Positions 8,954 through 18,176 of a DNA stretch of 64,000 nt are shown here, in pieces. The DNA lies in NCBI GenBank assembly GCA_964528535.1, contig CAZGSQ010000003.1, positions 1-64,000 of the forward strand. Reading direction: 5' to 3'. Origin of the DNA: CAINVV01 sp964528535. Lineage in GTDB: Bacteria > Bacteroidota > Bacteroidia > Bacteroidales > Prolixibacteraceae. The position numbers and the translations under genes are program-made. The first letter of the stretch is position 1; every line of letters starts with the position of its first letter. The notes beneath the pieces were generated by a model. The model saw nothing but the letters and a program-made list of their open reading frames with translations, did not search any database and was not told the DNA's origin.

Positions 8954-10246
8954 ATGAACTTTGTAGAAGAACTTTCCTGGAGAGGCATGATCCACGACAA
9001 AATGCCCGGGTTGGATGAACAGTTGGCCAAAGAGCTCACGACTGCCTACGTTGGCATCGATCCGACCGCCGACTCCCTTCACATTGGCCACCTGGTTGGG
9101 GTGATGATGCTGAAGCATTTTCAGGTTGCCGGACACAAACCCATCGTCCTGGTAGGTGGTGCCACCGGTATGATCGGTGACCCTTCCGGGAAGTCGCAGG
9201 AAAGAAATCTGCTCGACGAGTCAACCTTGCGTTACAACCAGGAATGCCTGAAGAAGCAGCTTGCCAAGTTCCTTGATTTTGAGTCGGATGCCGCAAATGC
9301 TGCAGAGATGGTCAACAACTACGACTGGATGAGCAGCTTTACCTTCCTGGATTTCATCCGCGACATTGGCAAACACATCACCGTCAACTACATGATGGCC
9401 AAAGATTCTGTCAAAAAGAGACTTGATTCCGACAGCGGATCAGGCATGTCCTTCACAGAATTTACCTACCAGCTGGTACAGGGAGCCGACTTCCTTCATC
9501 TCTACCAACACAAAGGTTGTAAATTGCAGATGGGCGGATCTGACCAGTGGGGAAACATCACCACAGGCACTGAATTGATTCGGCGCAAGACTGGCGGAGA
9601 GGCCTTTGCGCTGACCTGCCCGCTGATCAAAAAAGCCGACGGTACTAAATTTGGGAAGACAGAATCGGGCAATGTATGGCTCGATCCCGAAAGGACTTCT
9701 CCCTACAAATTTTTCCAATTCTGGCTGAATACCTCCGACGAAGATGCCCAGAAATACATTAAAATATTCACCTTACTTTCGAAAGAGGAGGTAGAAACCC
9801 TGGTGGCAGAACACCTTGAAGCCCCCCATCTGCGGCTCTTGCAAAAGTGCCTGGCCAAAGAGGTGACCTGCATGGTTCATTCGGAAGAGGCCTACCACAC
9901 CGCCGTCGAGGCCTCTGAAATCCTGTTTGGAAAAGGAACAGAGGAATCTTTGCGGAAACTGGATGAAGAGACCCTGCTCTCCATCTTCGAAGGAGTGCCG
10001 CAATTCCAGCTTTCCCTCCATGAACTGGAGGATGGGATCAACCTCATTGACCTGCTGACCGAAAAAAGCGAGGTCTTTCCCTCCAAAGGCGAGGCACGGC
10101 GAACCATCGCCGGTGGTGGTGTCTCCCTCAACAAAGTTAAACTGGAGTCGGCAGATTTACTGGTTAATTCGACCCATCTGATTGGCGGTAAATACCTGTT
10201 GATACAGAAAGGCAAGAAAAATTACTACCTGCTCATCGCCGGGTAA
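8954..10246 (+). CDS. tyrS: tyrosine--tRNA ligase
   Basis: Charges tRNA-Tyr. Class I signatures are HIGH at residues 43-46 (DSLHIGHLVGV) and KFGKT at 232-236, the TyrRS form of KMSKS. Tyrosine and anticodon region features such as GSDQWGNI are present, and a C-terminal S4 RNA-binding domain occupies the last 65 residues (EARRTIAGGGVSLN). 430 residues from the ATG at 8954, chosen because the promoter box lies just upstream. Confidence 0.97.
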   Translation: MNFVEELSWRGMIHDKMPGLDEQLAKELTTAYVGIDPTADSLHIGHLVGVMMLKHFQVAGHKPIVLVGGATGMIGDPSGKSQERNLLDESTLRYNQECLKKQLAKFLDFESDAANAAEMVNNYDWMSSFTFLDFIRDIGKHITVNYMMAKDSVKKRLDSDSGSGMSFTEFTYQLVQGADFLHLYQHKGCKLQMGGSDQWGNITTGTELIRRKTGGEAFALTCPLIKKADGTKFGKTESGNVWLDPERTSPYKFFQFWLNTSDEDAQKYIKIFTLLSKEEVETLVAEHLEAPHLRLLQKCLAKEVTCMVHSEEAYHTAVEASEILFGKGTEESLRKLDEETLLSIFEGVPQFQLSLHELEDGINLIDLLTEKSEVFPSKGEARRTIAGGGVSLNKVKLESADLLVNSTHLIGGKYLLIQKGKKNYYLLIAG

Positions 10247-10259
10247 CTTTTGGCATCAA

Positions 10260-10295
10260 CCAACTTTTGGCTGTAGTAGCTTCCTGGTAAGTTGG
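10260..10295. terminator. putative terminator hairpin between tyrS and DUF2339 gene
   Basis: CCAACTT (10260-10266) and AAGTTGG (10289-10295) form a 7-bp stem with a long loop, followed on the plus strand by CAAAAAG. It lies between convergent genes and is weak. Confidence 0.3.
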
Positions 10296-10313
10296 CAAAA
10301 AGATTTTGCGTGT

Positions 10314-12677
10314 TTAGTCGGAGATAATGCTTTTGTATTTGTTGTAGATAAACGAAATGATCAACAGCAAGACACCGAGCGAGACAAAAACAATGGTTTT
10401 CGAAATGGTGTCGAGCGAAGAGAGATCATAAAAGAAGAGTTTGAGCAGTGTCGCGGCGAAAAGGGCAATTGCGCCGATTCGCAGATGTTTTTTCTTCTTC
10501 CAGATGCCCAGTGAAATGACAAGTAAGGCGTAAATTCCCCAAAGTATGCTCAACCCGAGCTTGCTCGAATCTTCTGATCCGCCAACATTCATCCAGTGGA
10601 TAAGTTCACCGCTTGCAACGCAAACAATGGCTATGTAAAGGACAAAATCATACCCCTTCAAAAAGTCTCTTTTCAAAAAATCCTGTCTGACATACTTGTA
10701 GCAGGCAAATAGCATCATTGCCAGCGATCCAAACGATATGTACCGGATCCAGATGTTAAAAAAGCTATGCTGATCTTGCAACATGGCAGATCTGGCCAGA
10801 TTGGTGCCAATCAGATGAAGATCAAACAATCCGACAGTTAGAAAGAGAGCCGTCAAAAGCAGGTTGAGCAACAGGTTAAACAACCCAAGATGGCTATTTT
10901 TAAGACGTTGAATATTCAGAAATGACAACACGGTAAAAAATAGAAGTGAATAATTGAGGAGCCACATGGTTTTAAAATAACGAAGGTCGTTACAAAGGAA
11001 ATCTTCGTAATAGGCACTCCAACTACCCCTGGCTTTGACAACTGCCTCAAAGTGCAGCCGGTCCCAGTAAAAAGATATTTCATTTCTAAAAGCAAAGTAG
11101 GCCGTGACAAGAAGCAGAAATGGAATCACGATCGAGACAAAACCTAGAAAATCTTGGCGGTTTATAAGTGAAGATTGGTATTTTTCGTTGCTGTTGAGGA
11201 GTTGGAGCACACCAAAAGAGATAGACACCAGCATAGTTGTTAGAAAATAGTTGTTGAACAGGGGAAGCATGACCGTTGTACCCTGCAAATTTTCAAATGC
11301 AAAATATCCGACAGACCAGCCATGCATCAAACTAACAAAAGTTAAGAGCATGTTTGGATAGGCAAGAATTTCATAAACCGGAATTTTTTTGGTCCTTCCA
11401 ATCCAGAACAACAAAACCATCTCACCCGACCAAAGCAAGGTCACCCAAATCCCATCCAACTGAACAGGAACTGCGATGGTGACAAATACCACCGACAGAC
11501 CGATGATGAAATAGAATAAATTCTTATCGTGGTGCTTCCTGAAATAAAGAGCCAAAGCGACCGAACCATGAATCAGCGCATTCAAAAAAGTAAACCATCC
11601 CAGGCTACCTTCCCAACCTTTCTGACCACCTAACAAAACACAACCGATCCCATAAAAAATAGAGGTATTGGCCAGCAGCAGTGGGATGTCACGAAGATCC
11701 AACCGCGCATCTTTGGTGACTTTATAAGCCAGAAGTGTGACATAAAACAACACAAAGAACAGTACAAGGAAGGTACAGGCAAGTCCAAAGTCATTTTCGG
11801 CCTTGTACGAGGAGAAAATCCAGCTAACGAAGATAAGCCAGGTTAGCACGAATGAGACGAAATAGAGCGGTTCCCAATATTTTTTGACGGCGATCACAAG
11901 GATTCCTGTATTGATGATGGCCATGTAACTGAAAAGGAATGCCGGATTGCCCGAATCGTTACTCAACAGGAAAGGGATGGCATAGGCGCCTGCAAGACCA
12001 ATCAGGGCAATCACTTGTTGCGCGTATTTCAAGGCAACTGCGACGGTAAACACCGTAACGATTACCATGATGCCAAAGGCGGCCATTTGTGGCATCAATG
12101 CATAAAATGCATAAGCCGCGTAAGTGATGAAATAGAGGATGGCCATGGATCCACTTACCAGGACTGCACTGTAATTTTCATAATTGCTTTTAAGACGCCA
12201 ACCTGTAAACAAGAGCGCCAGTCCGGCCAGATAACCCAGCAGAATTCTCGTTAAAGGACTGATCAGCTGATGGTCAATTGAATATTTCACCCCGATGGAT
12301 ACACCAACGATGGTGATGACAATGCCTATCTTGTTGATCAGGTTCTCCCCAATGAATTTCTCCAGATTCGATGAACGTTGCGCTGCATCACCGGCGTTTT
12401 CCAGGTATTTATTACCGTCCACATCCCGGTAGGTCTGACTTGCAGGAGGAGCGGCAGACCCGGCACTGGAATATGGCTGTGCTATGTTTGAAGCCTCTTC
12501 TGTAGCGGTTTCGGTATCAGGCTGTCTATCTTCTGTGCGCTCTTCAGGTTTAACGCGCCCGAGTGCGTCTATCTCCTTGTGAAGTTGATAGATCTGCCTG
12601 GCAAATTGTTCCTGCTTCTTCTGAAGTATTTCCAATTTGTCGAGTAGTGCTCTGGTAGGGTCGGTGTGGTCTGCCAT
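10314..12677 (-). CDS. DUF2339 polytopic membrane protein
   Basis: 787-residue protein with a short N-terminal coiled coil (residues about 5-45, ALLDKLEILQKKQEQFARQI), a Ser/Ala/Pro-rich linker to about 110, then more than 20 hydrophobic helices through to the C-terminus. The architecture and the IGVKYSIDHQLISPLTRILLG region match DUF2339 membrane proteins found across Bacteroidota. Function is unknown. Solitary gene; convergent with tyrS. Confidence 0.85.
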   Translation of the reverse strand: MADHTDPTRALLDKLEILQKKQEQFARQIYQLHKEIDALGRVKPEERTEDRQPDTETATEEASNIAQPYSSAGSAAPPASQTYRDVDGNKYLENAGDAAQRSSNLEKFIGENLINKIGIVITIVGVSIGVKYSIDHQLISPLTRILLGYLAGLALLFTGWRLKSNYENYSAVLVSGSMAILYFITYAAYAFYALMPQMAAFGIMVIVTVFTVAVALKYAQQVIALIGLAGAYAIPFLLSNDSGNPAFLFSYMAIINTGILVIAVKKYWEPLYFVSFVLTWLIFVSWIFSSYKAENDFGLACTFLVLFFVLFYVTLLAYKVTKDARLDLRDIPLLLANTSIFYGIGCVLLGGQKGWEGSLGWFTFLNALIHGSVALALYFRKHHDKNLFYFIIGLSVVFVTIAVPVQLDGIWVTLLWSGEMVLLFWIGRTKKIPVYEILAYPNMLLTFVSLMHGWSVGYFAFENLQGTTVMLPLFNNYFLTTMLVSISFGVLQLLNSNEKYQSSLINRQDFLGFVSIVIPFLLLVTAYFAFRNEISFYWDRLHFEAVVKARGSWSAYYEDFLCNDLRYFKTMWLLNYSLLFFTVLSFLNIQRLKNSHLGLFNLLLNLLLTALFLTVGLFDLHLIGTNLARSAMLQDQHSFFNIWIRYISFGSLAMMLFACYKYVRQDFLKRDFLKGYDFVLYIAIVCVASGELIHWMNVGGSEDSSKLGLSILWGIYALLVISLGIWKKKKHLRIGAIALFAATLLKLFFYDLSSLDTISKTIVFVSLGVLLLIISFIYNKYKSIISD

Positions 12678-13003
12678 CTTTTCAATATTTTAAAGGTTTT
12701 TCTGGTTACGATCCTGATAAAAGTAGTTCTTTTCAAAGGGAGATCGCCTGAATCAGCGTCTGAATTCCCTCTCTGCGTTACAAACCACGCCCAGGATACC
12801 CAAGACGCGGGGTCAGAATTCGAAATGTAGGAAAACTTTTTTGATCTACAAAACTTTGAAAATCAGAACAAATAGACCACAAATTCGGAAGAAGAGGCGC
12901 CCTTTTCAAGATGGGGAATTAAGATATTAAAAGGAGCCAATTGCCGATTTCAAAAAATTGTTGATCTTGCGAAAGAAACCAAAGTAATAGAAGGAAATTA
13001 CAT
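12678..13003. other. 326-bp intergenic region, divergent genes
   Basis: Separates the minus-strand DUF2339 gene from the plus-strand thioesterase gene, so it must hold both promoters. I see no TAnnTTTG box at a good position, no convincing reading frame and no strong hairpin. Confidence 0.5.
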
Positions 13004-13420
13004 ATGAACATTTCGGAATCAATCCTCCAATCCTACGAACTTGAATTCGCCGTAAGGGATTATGAGTGCGATTTGCAGGGCATCGTCAACAATGCAGTGT
13101 ACCAGAATTACTACGAACATGCAAGGCATCAGTTCTTGCTTGGCAAGCAGATCGACTTCGCCAAATTACACAAGGAGGGAATCGACCTGATCGTCTCACG
13201 CGTAGAGATCGACTACAAATATTCGCTAAGAAGTGGGGATACTTTTCGGGTAACGGTTTCCACCAGGAGAGAGGGTCATCTGAGACTCATCTTTGAGCAG
13301 GAGATCTTCAAGCTTCCCGACAACAGACTGGTGTCGCGGGCCAAGGTCACAGGAGTCGGGCTGCGAAGGGGAAAGCCCATGAAACTTGATACGATTCCTG
13401 GTTTTGAAGTGTTGCTTTAG
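13004..13420 (+). CDS. YbgC/FadM-like acyl-CoA thioesterase
   Basis: Hotdog-fold thioesterase of the 4-hydroxybenzoyl-CoA type, 138 residues. The motif VRDYECDLQGIVNNAVYQNY with EHAR is the family active-site segment (the YxDxDxxGHVNN pattern), with the catalytic Asp in this stretch, although the usual Gly-His is replaced by Gly-Ile. Family members hydrolyse acyl-CoA or acyl-ACP. Solitary plus-strand gene. Confidence 0.85.
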   Translation: MNISESILQSYELEFAVRDYECDLQGIVNNAVYQNYYEHARHQFLLGKQIDFAKLHKEGIDLIVSRVEIDYKYSLRSGDTFRVTVSTRREGHLRLIFEQEIFKLPDNRLVSRAKVTGVGLRRGKPMKLDTIPGFEVLL

Positions 13421-13494
13421 TTTTTGATCCACTCATCCAAAATCAAAAATCCAACCCTTCGACCAACGCATGGATCGTGTCGATTTTTTTTATT

Positions 13495-13502
13495 TACTTT
13501 TG
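13495..13502 (+). promoter_or_regulatory. -7 promoter box of DUF1080 gene
   Basis: TACTTTTG matches TAnnTTTG, 47 bp before the ATG at 13550. No TTTG -33 element is obvious. Confidence 0.45.
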
Positions 13503-13549
13503 GCTTGAAGTTCAAATCATCCTACCAAAACAATTAAAATTTTGATCCC

Positions 13550-14566
13550 ATGTTAAGAAAAATCAGCCTGATCGGGACACTGGTACTGGTGTTATCCCTC
13601 CCAAACATTTCGAAAGCAATTGATTCAGCCAAACCCTTTCTGGGTCGTTGGGCACTATTTCTTCCTTCAGGAGCCGGTTGGCTGGAGCTCAAACAGATGG
13701 ATGGTTACCTGGATGCCAGTCTGCTGTGGTATGGTGGCAGTGTCGAGCCTGTGACCAGTGTTTACATGGAAGGGGCAACGCTTGTTGTTACCCGTACCCG
13801 GAATATTGTCCGCACCACAGATGCAGCAGGAGCTGCAACCCGTTCGCACATCGTGAACACCCAATTTCGTTTCAGTTTTTTCGCCGACCAGCTGGTGGGT
13901 GAAGAGATTTCACCCGAAAAGGATGGAAGTTGCACCACCATGCGCTTTACAGGCAGAAAGATAGCAGACCTCCCGGTTGCTCCTGATCTCTCCAAAGTGG
14001 TGTATGGCAAGCCTGTCAAACTCCTCAACGGCAAAGACCTTACCGGCTGGAAATTGTTGGAGGAAGGCAAAGTGAACGGATGGTCTATCGTGGAAGGTGT
14101 ACTCGTCAACGATCCGGCCCAAAAAGAGGGAAAACCCCATCTGCAATACGGCAATCTTTGTACAGTCGACAAATTCGAAGATTTCAACCTGAAGCTGCAG
14201 GTCAATGTTCCTGCAGGAAGCAACAGTGGGATTTACCTTCGCGGCATCTACGAAATTCAGGTATTGGACAGCTACGGCAAACCACTCGATCCACACAACA
14301 TGGGCGCACTCTACAGCAGGATCACCCCATCCGAATCAGCCGAGAAACCTGCGGGAACCTGGCAGGATCTGGACATTACCCTCTGCGACAGGCATGTTAC
14401 TGTTGTCCTGAATGGCAAGACCATCATCAACAACCAGCCTGTTTTGGGTTGTACCGGCGGCGCCATCACGCCCGATGAATTTATCCCCGGACCACTTTAC
14501 CTGCAGGGCGATCATGGAAAAGTCTCTTACCGGAACATCGAGATCAAGCCGGTGTTGCACAAGTAA
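13550..14566 (+). CDS. exported DUF1080 (3-keto-disaccharide hydrolase-like) protein
   Basis: A signal peptide (residues 1-23, ISLIGTLVLVLSLPNISKA) is followed by a beta-rich domain of unknown family (about 25-150) and then a DUF1080 lectin-like jelly-roll domain (about 155-335). The latter is recognised by LLNGKDLTGWKLLEEGKVNGW, GSNSGIYLRGIYEIQVLDSYG and the C-terminal GPLYLQGDHGKVSYRNIEIKP. DUF1080 proteins include glycosidases acting on 3-keto sugars after an oxidoreductase; whether this one is catalytic is unknown. 338 residues. Confidence 0.88.
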   Translation: MLRKISLIGTLVLVLSLPNISKAIDSAKPFLGRWALFLPSGAGWLELKQMDGYLDASLLWYGGSVEPVTSVYMEGATLVVTRTRNIVRTTDAAGAATRSHIVNTQFRFSFFADQLVGEEISPEKDGSCTTMRFTGRKIADLPVAPDLSKVVYGKPVKLLNGKDLTGWKLLEEGKVNGWSIVEGVLVNDPAQKEGKPHLQYGNLCTVDKFEDFNLKLQVNVPAGSNSGIYLRGIYEIQVLDSYGKPLDPHNMGALYSRITPSESAEKPAGTWQDLDITLCDRHVTVVLNGKTIINNQPVLGCTGGAITPDEFIPGPLYLQGDHGKVSYRNIEIKPVLHK

Positions 14567-14616
14567 GGCCTGACTTCCTGGTGTCAAAGTCTTATAGAAT
14601 TGCTGCCCAACCCTTC

Positions 14617-14826
14617 AGAATTCATTTGTATCACTTTAGAATCCATTCGACACCTTTCAGAGCTCATTTTTAACCCTTTAGAATCCATTTTTAACCTTTC
14701 AGAATTCATTCGTATCCCTTTAGAATCCATTTTTAACCCTTCAGAATTCATTCTACACCTTTCAGAATCCATTTTTAACCCTTTAGAATTCGTTTTACAC
14801 CTTTTAGATTCAATTTTGTTGGGTCC
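14617..14826. repeat. 21-bp tandem repeat (about 10 units)
   Basis: Nine full and one partial unit of a 21-bp repeat, consensus AGAATTCATTTTTAACCCTT plus one T, starting every 21 bp from 14617. Odd and even units alternate between GAATTC and GAATCC in the same place, suggesting expansion as 42-bp pairs. Because 21 is a multiple of three, both strands stay open: a 95-residue frame on plus (14600-14887) with SEFI/LESIFN heptads, and a 125-residue frame on minus (14584-14961) with NSEGLKM/DSKGLKM heptads. I cannot say whether either is translated. Confidence 0.9.
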
Positions 14827-14914
14827 AAATGGATCAACACACGATACAATTCGATGGATGACATTCAGGAGAGAAGGAGCTCTTTGAAGGATGATCGTTG
14901 TGGGGTAACAATTA

Positions 14915-14943
14915 GAGAACCTCACGCTTGGTGTGAGGTTCTC
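14915..14943. terminator. perfect hairpin after repeat region
   Basis: GAGAACCTCAC (14915-14925) and GTGAGGTTCTC (14933-14943) form a perfect 11-bp stem with a 7-nt loop between convergent genes. No T-run follows on the plus strand; on the minus strand the following bases are only moderately T-rich. Likely a bidirectional transcript-end structure. Confidence 0.55.
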
Positions 14944-14985
14944 TTCGCAAATAGCTCCCATACGATTTTCCTTGGCCGCTTCTTC

Positions 14986-15726
14986 TTAAACGGCTGCAGG
15001 CACTGGTCTGTCACGCTTCTTGGCTCCAACAGACTTGTCGCTCCGCTTCACCTGTTTGGTCATTTGTGTAAAGGTGTAATCCTTCAGTTTGGCCTTGTCG
15101 GTCTGTTTGTAAAGGATCTTGCCAATTCTGCAGATTTCTGCCAACTGGTTGCTGAGATCGTTGAGCAGGCCCATGTTGTTTTGTACGATGGCGGCGCGGG
15201 ACGAAACCAGCATGTATCTTTTGTTCCTGGCTTCGGCCAACAAGGCCGCTGCAGCATCAAATTTTGCGACCAGCTCTCCGGTTAGGCCCTTGGCCATCAG
15301 CTCCTTTTCGTATTTTTTGACATTTGAATCCACTGCCTGCAGGAGATTGAGTGCACGCTCCACATCACGCACCCGGGCACTTTTGCGCAGTTGCACCAGC
15401 CCAAAATCGGAAGAAGAGATGGGCACCTGTTCCATGGCCAGATTGAGGTAACCCTCCAGGTGGTTGATGTGCGTGATGAGGTCATCCATGATCACATAAG
15501 TCTGTTCGGTGATCACTTTCAGTTCAATCGTTTCAGATTTTGGATGAACCAACTCCTGTAAAATTTCGATTTTGGCTTTGAAATTGGCCAGGTAATGTGC
15601 ATCAAACAGCGGAGAATAGGCAGCGAAATCGCTTAGGTCACGTGCCAGGTTGATGGCACCAAACCCGCATAACACGGGCAGTTCTTCGTCTTTGCAGTTA
15701 AAACTGCGGTTCATGTTCATCTTCAT
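14986..15726 (-). CDS. hypothetical alpha-helical protein
   Basis: 246 residues, not recognised. No signal peptide or membrane segment. After a Cys-containing N-terminus (FNCKDEELPVLCGFGA) the protein is predicted almost entirely helical, with Lys/Leu/Ala-rich stretches such as VKKYEKELMAKGLTGELVAK, and ends in a very basic tail (KQVKRSDKSVGAKKRDRP). The basic tail suggests nucleic-acid contact, but this is a guess. Three in-frame Met codons at the start (15726, 15720, 15714) leave the exact start open. Confidence 0.6.
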   Translation of the reverse strand: MKMNMNRSFNCKDEELPVLCGFGAINLARDLSDFAAYSPLFDAHYLANFKAKIEILQELVHPKSETIELKVITEQTYVIMDDLITHINHLEGYLNLAMEQVPISSSDFGLVQLRKSARVRDVERALNLLQAVDSNVKKYEKELMAKGLTGELVAKFDAAAALLAEARNKRYMLVSSRAAIVQNNMGLLNDLSNQLAEICRIGKILYKQTDKAKLKDYTFTQMTKQVKRSDKSVGAKKRDRPVPAAV

Positions 15727-15813
15727 TTAAACTAATTTAAGGGGTTAATAATAAATGTATGAGAACTTTATCTACTTAAATTTACGGCATTTAAAGCACA
15801 AAAACGAATATAC

Positions 15814-15847
15814 GGAGCGCTATTTTGGGGTACGGTCAATAGCGTCC
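15814..15847. promoter_or_regulatory. inverted repeat upstream of RM fragment
   Basis: GGAGCGCTATT and AATAGCGTCC form a 10-bp stem with one bulged G and a 13-nt loop, in the intergenic gap between the divergent helical protein and RM-fragment genes. Role unknown. Confidence 0.3.
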
Positions 15848-15924
15848 CTCATGGACAATAATTTGCACTTCGTACCCGAACATTTTGGCTGCTGAAAAAG
15901 CACAACTCTCCCGACCCTTTTTGC

Positions 15925-15932
15925 TATATTTG
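15925..15932 (+). promoter_or_regulatory. -7 promoter box of RM-fragment gene
   Basis: TATATTTG, a match to TAnnTTTG, 27 bp before the ATG at 15959. Confidence 0.5.
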
Positions 15933-15958
15933 ATCTAGAATGAAAAACCTAACCAACC

Positions 15959-16744
15959 ATGGCCCTCTTTCAAAAAACCGTTGAACACAAATACCTCAAA
16001 CAGCTCGATGCTGATTTGATCCATTCGAAGTATCTGGAGTTTAAAAACTATTTCGGAAATCCTGAAATTCAGGCAAACATTCGGAACAGCAAGGAGGAGC
16101 AGTACCAGGAGGGTTTTCTTCGGGAGTTGTTCGTCAATATCCTGGGTTACAAACTAAATCCAACGGCCAGCTTCAACCTCACCACCGAATACAAGAACAT
16201 CAAGGACAGCAAGAAAGCCGATGGCGCCATTGTCTTCAACGATGTGGTAAAGGCAGTGATTGAGCTGAAGGGTACCAACACCACCGATTTAAGCAAGATT
16301 GAAGCCCAGGCATTCGGCTACAAAAACAACCAACCCGATTGTGTGTATGTGATCACTTCCAACTTTGAGAAAATCCGCTTCTACATCGACAATGCCATCG
16401 AACACATCGAGTTCAATTTGTTTACCCTCTCCAAACCCAATTTCGATGTTCTCTACTTGTGCCTTTCGTTCGAGTCAATAAAAACTGGTCTGCCTAAAAA
16501 GGTAAAGGATGAGTCGCTGAGCCAGGAGGATGTCATTACCAAGAAACTGTACCAGGATTATTCGCTTTTCAAACGCGAGCTGCACCAAAACCTGGTCTCC
16601 CTGAATCCGCAATACGATTCACTGACGCTCTTCAAGAAATCGCAGAAGTTGTTGGACAGGTTGGAATCTTGGGACATTTACAATTGTTGTGGTTGTCAAA
16701 ACTGTCCAACGAAAAAAAAGATAAAGGAGGCCAACTATGGATAA
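15959..16744 (+). pseudogene. type IIG restriction-modification enzyme, N-terminal nuclease fragment
   Basis: The first 234 residues read like the N-terminus of a large (usually >1000 residue) Eco57I-type restriction-methylation enzyme: MALFQKTVEHKYLKQLD, then a PD-(D/E)xK nuclease core with Asp88 (KKADGAIVF) and Glu102-Leu-Lys104 (VIELKGT). Homology stops at LTLFKKSQKLLDR, where intact enzymes continue FLFI.FAEDR into the methylase part. Here it runs into an unrelated Cys-rich tail (CCGCQNCPTKKK) and ends overlapping the next ATG by 8 bp. The methylase and specificity domains are missing, so the enzyme should not restrict as known. The break point is about 16660. Confidence 0.75.
16651..16710. 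repeat. inverted repeat at the RM gene break point
   Basis: GTTGGACAG (16651-16659) and CTGTCCAAC (16702-16710) are perfect 9-bp arms that bracket the foreign tail of the RM fragment. They lie just upstream of a strong Shine-Dalgarno (AAAGGAGG, 16723-16730), which is rare in this genome, and the four-helix-bundle ATG. They may mark an insertion boundary. Confidence 0.55.
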
Positions 16745-17309
16745 ACAATACAACCCCGATGGCTTTATTCCCAAACACGGAGGTTACAAAAGTTTGATAA
16801 CCTACCAAAAAGCCGAGATCATTTACGACGGCACCTACTATTTCTGTAAAAAATATTTCCACCCTTACGACCGTACCATCGACCAAATGGTACAAGCCGC
16901 CCGATCGGGCAAACAAAACATTGTGGAAGGGAGCATGGCTTCCGGCACTTCGAAAGAGATGGAAATCAAACTCACCAATGTAGCCAGGGCTTCATTGGAA
17001 GAGCTTTTGATGGATTACAAAGATTTTTTAAGAACCCGCAAGTTAAAAATCTGGGACAAGAAACATGCCTACTATCCGCATCTTACGAAACTTCTAACCA
17101 CCCCCGAAGCTACCTATGAGACTTACCAAAAAGGGATCGAAAACACCGATCCGGAAGTATCGGCCAATGTGATGATCGGCTTAATCAATATAACCACCTT
17201 TTTACTCGCCCAACAGCTTAAAACATTGGAAAAAGATTTTTTGCTGGAAGGCGGCTTGAGGGAAAGGATGTCGCAGGCGAGGATTGAGATCAGGAGAAAA
17301 CAAAAATAA
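16737..17309 (+). CDS. four helix bundle suffix-type protein (S23/IVS family)
   Basis: 190 residues; the core VQAARSGKQNIVEGSMASGTSKEMEIKLTN is the signature of the four-helix-bundle proteins originally found in 23S rRNA intervening sequences, here in the longer form with N- and C-terminal extensions (YKSLITYQKAEIIYDGTYYFC). Relatives include Avd, the accessory protein of diversity-generating retroelements, but no reverse transcriptase is seen here. Function is unknown. It starts inside the stop codon of the truncated RM gene behind an AAAGGAGG Shine-Dalgarno, which suggests it arrived as a unit and split that gene. Confidence 0.85.
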   Translation: MDKQYNPDGFIPKHGGYKSLITYQKAEIIYDGTYYFCKKYFHPYDRTIDQMVQAARSGKQNIVEGSMASGTSKEMEIKLTNVARASLEELLMDYKDFLRTRKLKIWDKKHAYYPHLTKLLTTPEATYETYQKGIENTDPEVSANVMIGLINITTFLLAQQLKTLEKDFLLEGGLRERMSQARIEIRRKQK

Positions 17310-17372
17310 ACCGTTTGCAATGGAGTCCGCGAGCACGATGAATGAAACAAACCCACACAAACCTAAACCACA

Positions 17373-18176
17373 ATGATCCATAATCTCCCTGCACAAACAG
17401 CTGAAAATGTGCGACTGACAAAAACGCTGGAGCAACTCAACCTGGAGTTCCTGGAGCTCTTTACCCAACACAAGGAGATGGTTGAGGATGAAGCAACGGT
17501 CCTCACTTCGCTTTACCTGGAGAAGCTTGGTCAAAGGCAGCTTGAATTGCTGCAGAAGCAAACCGAAGCAGCCAGGCTTAAGCTGAAGATGAACCTGGTA
17601 CATGCGGCCATCAACAGAAATGAAAAACCTGACTTGAAGGAGATTGAGCGAATTTTGGATGAAAAGTTGCAGGCCTATTACTTACAGATCGTTGCCCAAT
17701 CAACCGCCCTGGACCAGGCGCAAATGGTGCTTTCCAACCTGATCCCGCCGGAGGTGGCGCAAAAGCTGAAGGAGACTTTTCGGGTGCTCTGTAAAAGGCT
17801 TCATCCGGATCTCCATCCAAACCAGACCGAAGAGGAGAAGGATTTGTTCATCAAGGTGAAGGCCGCATACGATCTACAGCGGTTGCAGGATTTGCAGCAA
17901 ATACTGCTCTACCTGGATGATACTACCCCCGAAAAACTCGCATTGGTTTCGGGCGAAGAGAAGAAGGAACGCATGGTGCATCTGAAATCCAGCATCATCG
18001 CCTTGAGGGACAAAATCGGGCAACTCCTTCAAAGTTTCCCGTTTACGGTGAAAGAGTTGATTTTTGACGGGGAGAAAATTGCGCTCAAACAAGCTGAATT
18101 GCAAGGTCAAATCCAGATCTTTGAAGAGGAGATCGCATACTATACCAACATCTTAGCCATAATGACCGATGAATGA
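17373..18176 (+). CDS. J-domain (DnaJ-like) co-chaperone with coiled coil
   Basis: 267 residues. The N-terminal half is a Glu/Leu/Gln-rich coiled coil (about 15-115), followed by a J domain around 128-180 with the HPD motif at 144-146 (RVLCKRLHPDLHPNQTEEE), and a short helical C-terminus. J domains stimulate Hsp70 ATPase; no Hsp70 gene is in the window. It overlaps the following HIRAN gene by 8 bp (ATGAATGA), so the two are translationally coupled and likely act together. Confidence 0.85.
   Translation: MIHNLPAQTAENVRLTKTLEQLNLEFLELFTQHKEMVEDEATVLTSLYLEKLGQRQLELLQKQTEAARLKLKMNLVHAAINRNEKPDLKEIERILDEKLQAYYLQIVAQSTALDQAQMVLSNLIPPEVAQKLKETFRVLCKRLHPDLHPNQTEEEKDLFIKVKAAYDLQRLQDLQQILLYLDDTTPEKLALVSGEEKKERMVHLKSSIIALRDKIGQLLQSFPFTVKELIFDGEKIALKQAELQGQIQIFEEEIAYYTNILAIMTDE

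Noticed and set aside
12678..13003. Possible structured RNA or riboswitch
   Set aside because: No strong stem or recognised motif on inspection.
14584..14961. Calling the repeat region as a definite gene on either strand
   Set aside because: Both strands are open only because the repeat unit is a multiple of three; no start signal or flanking conserved sequence favours one.
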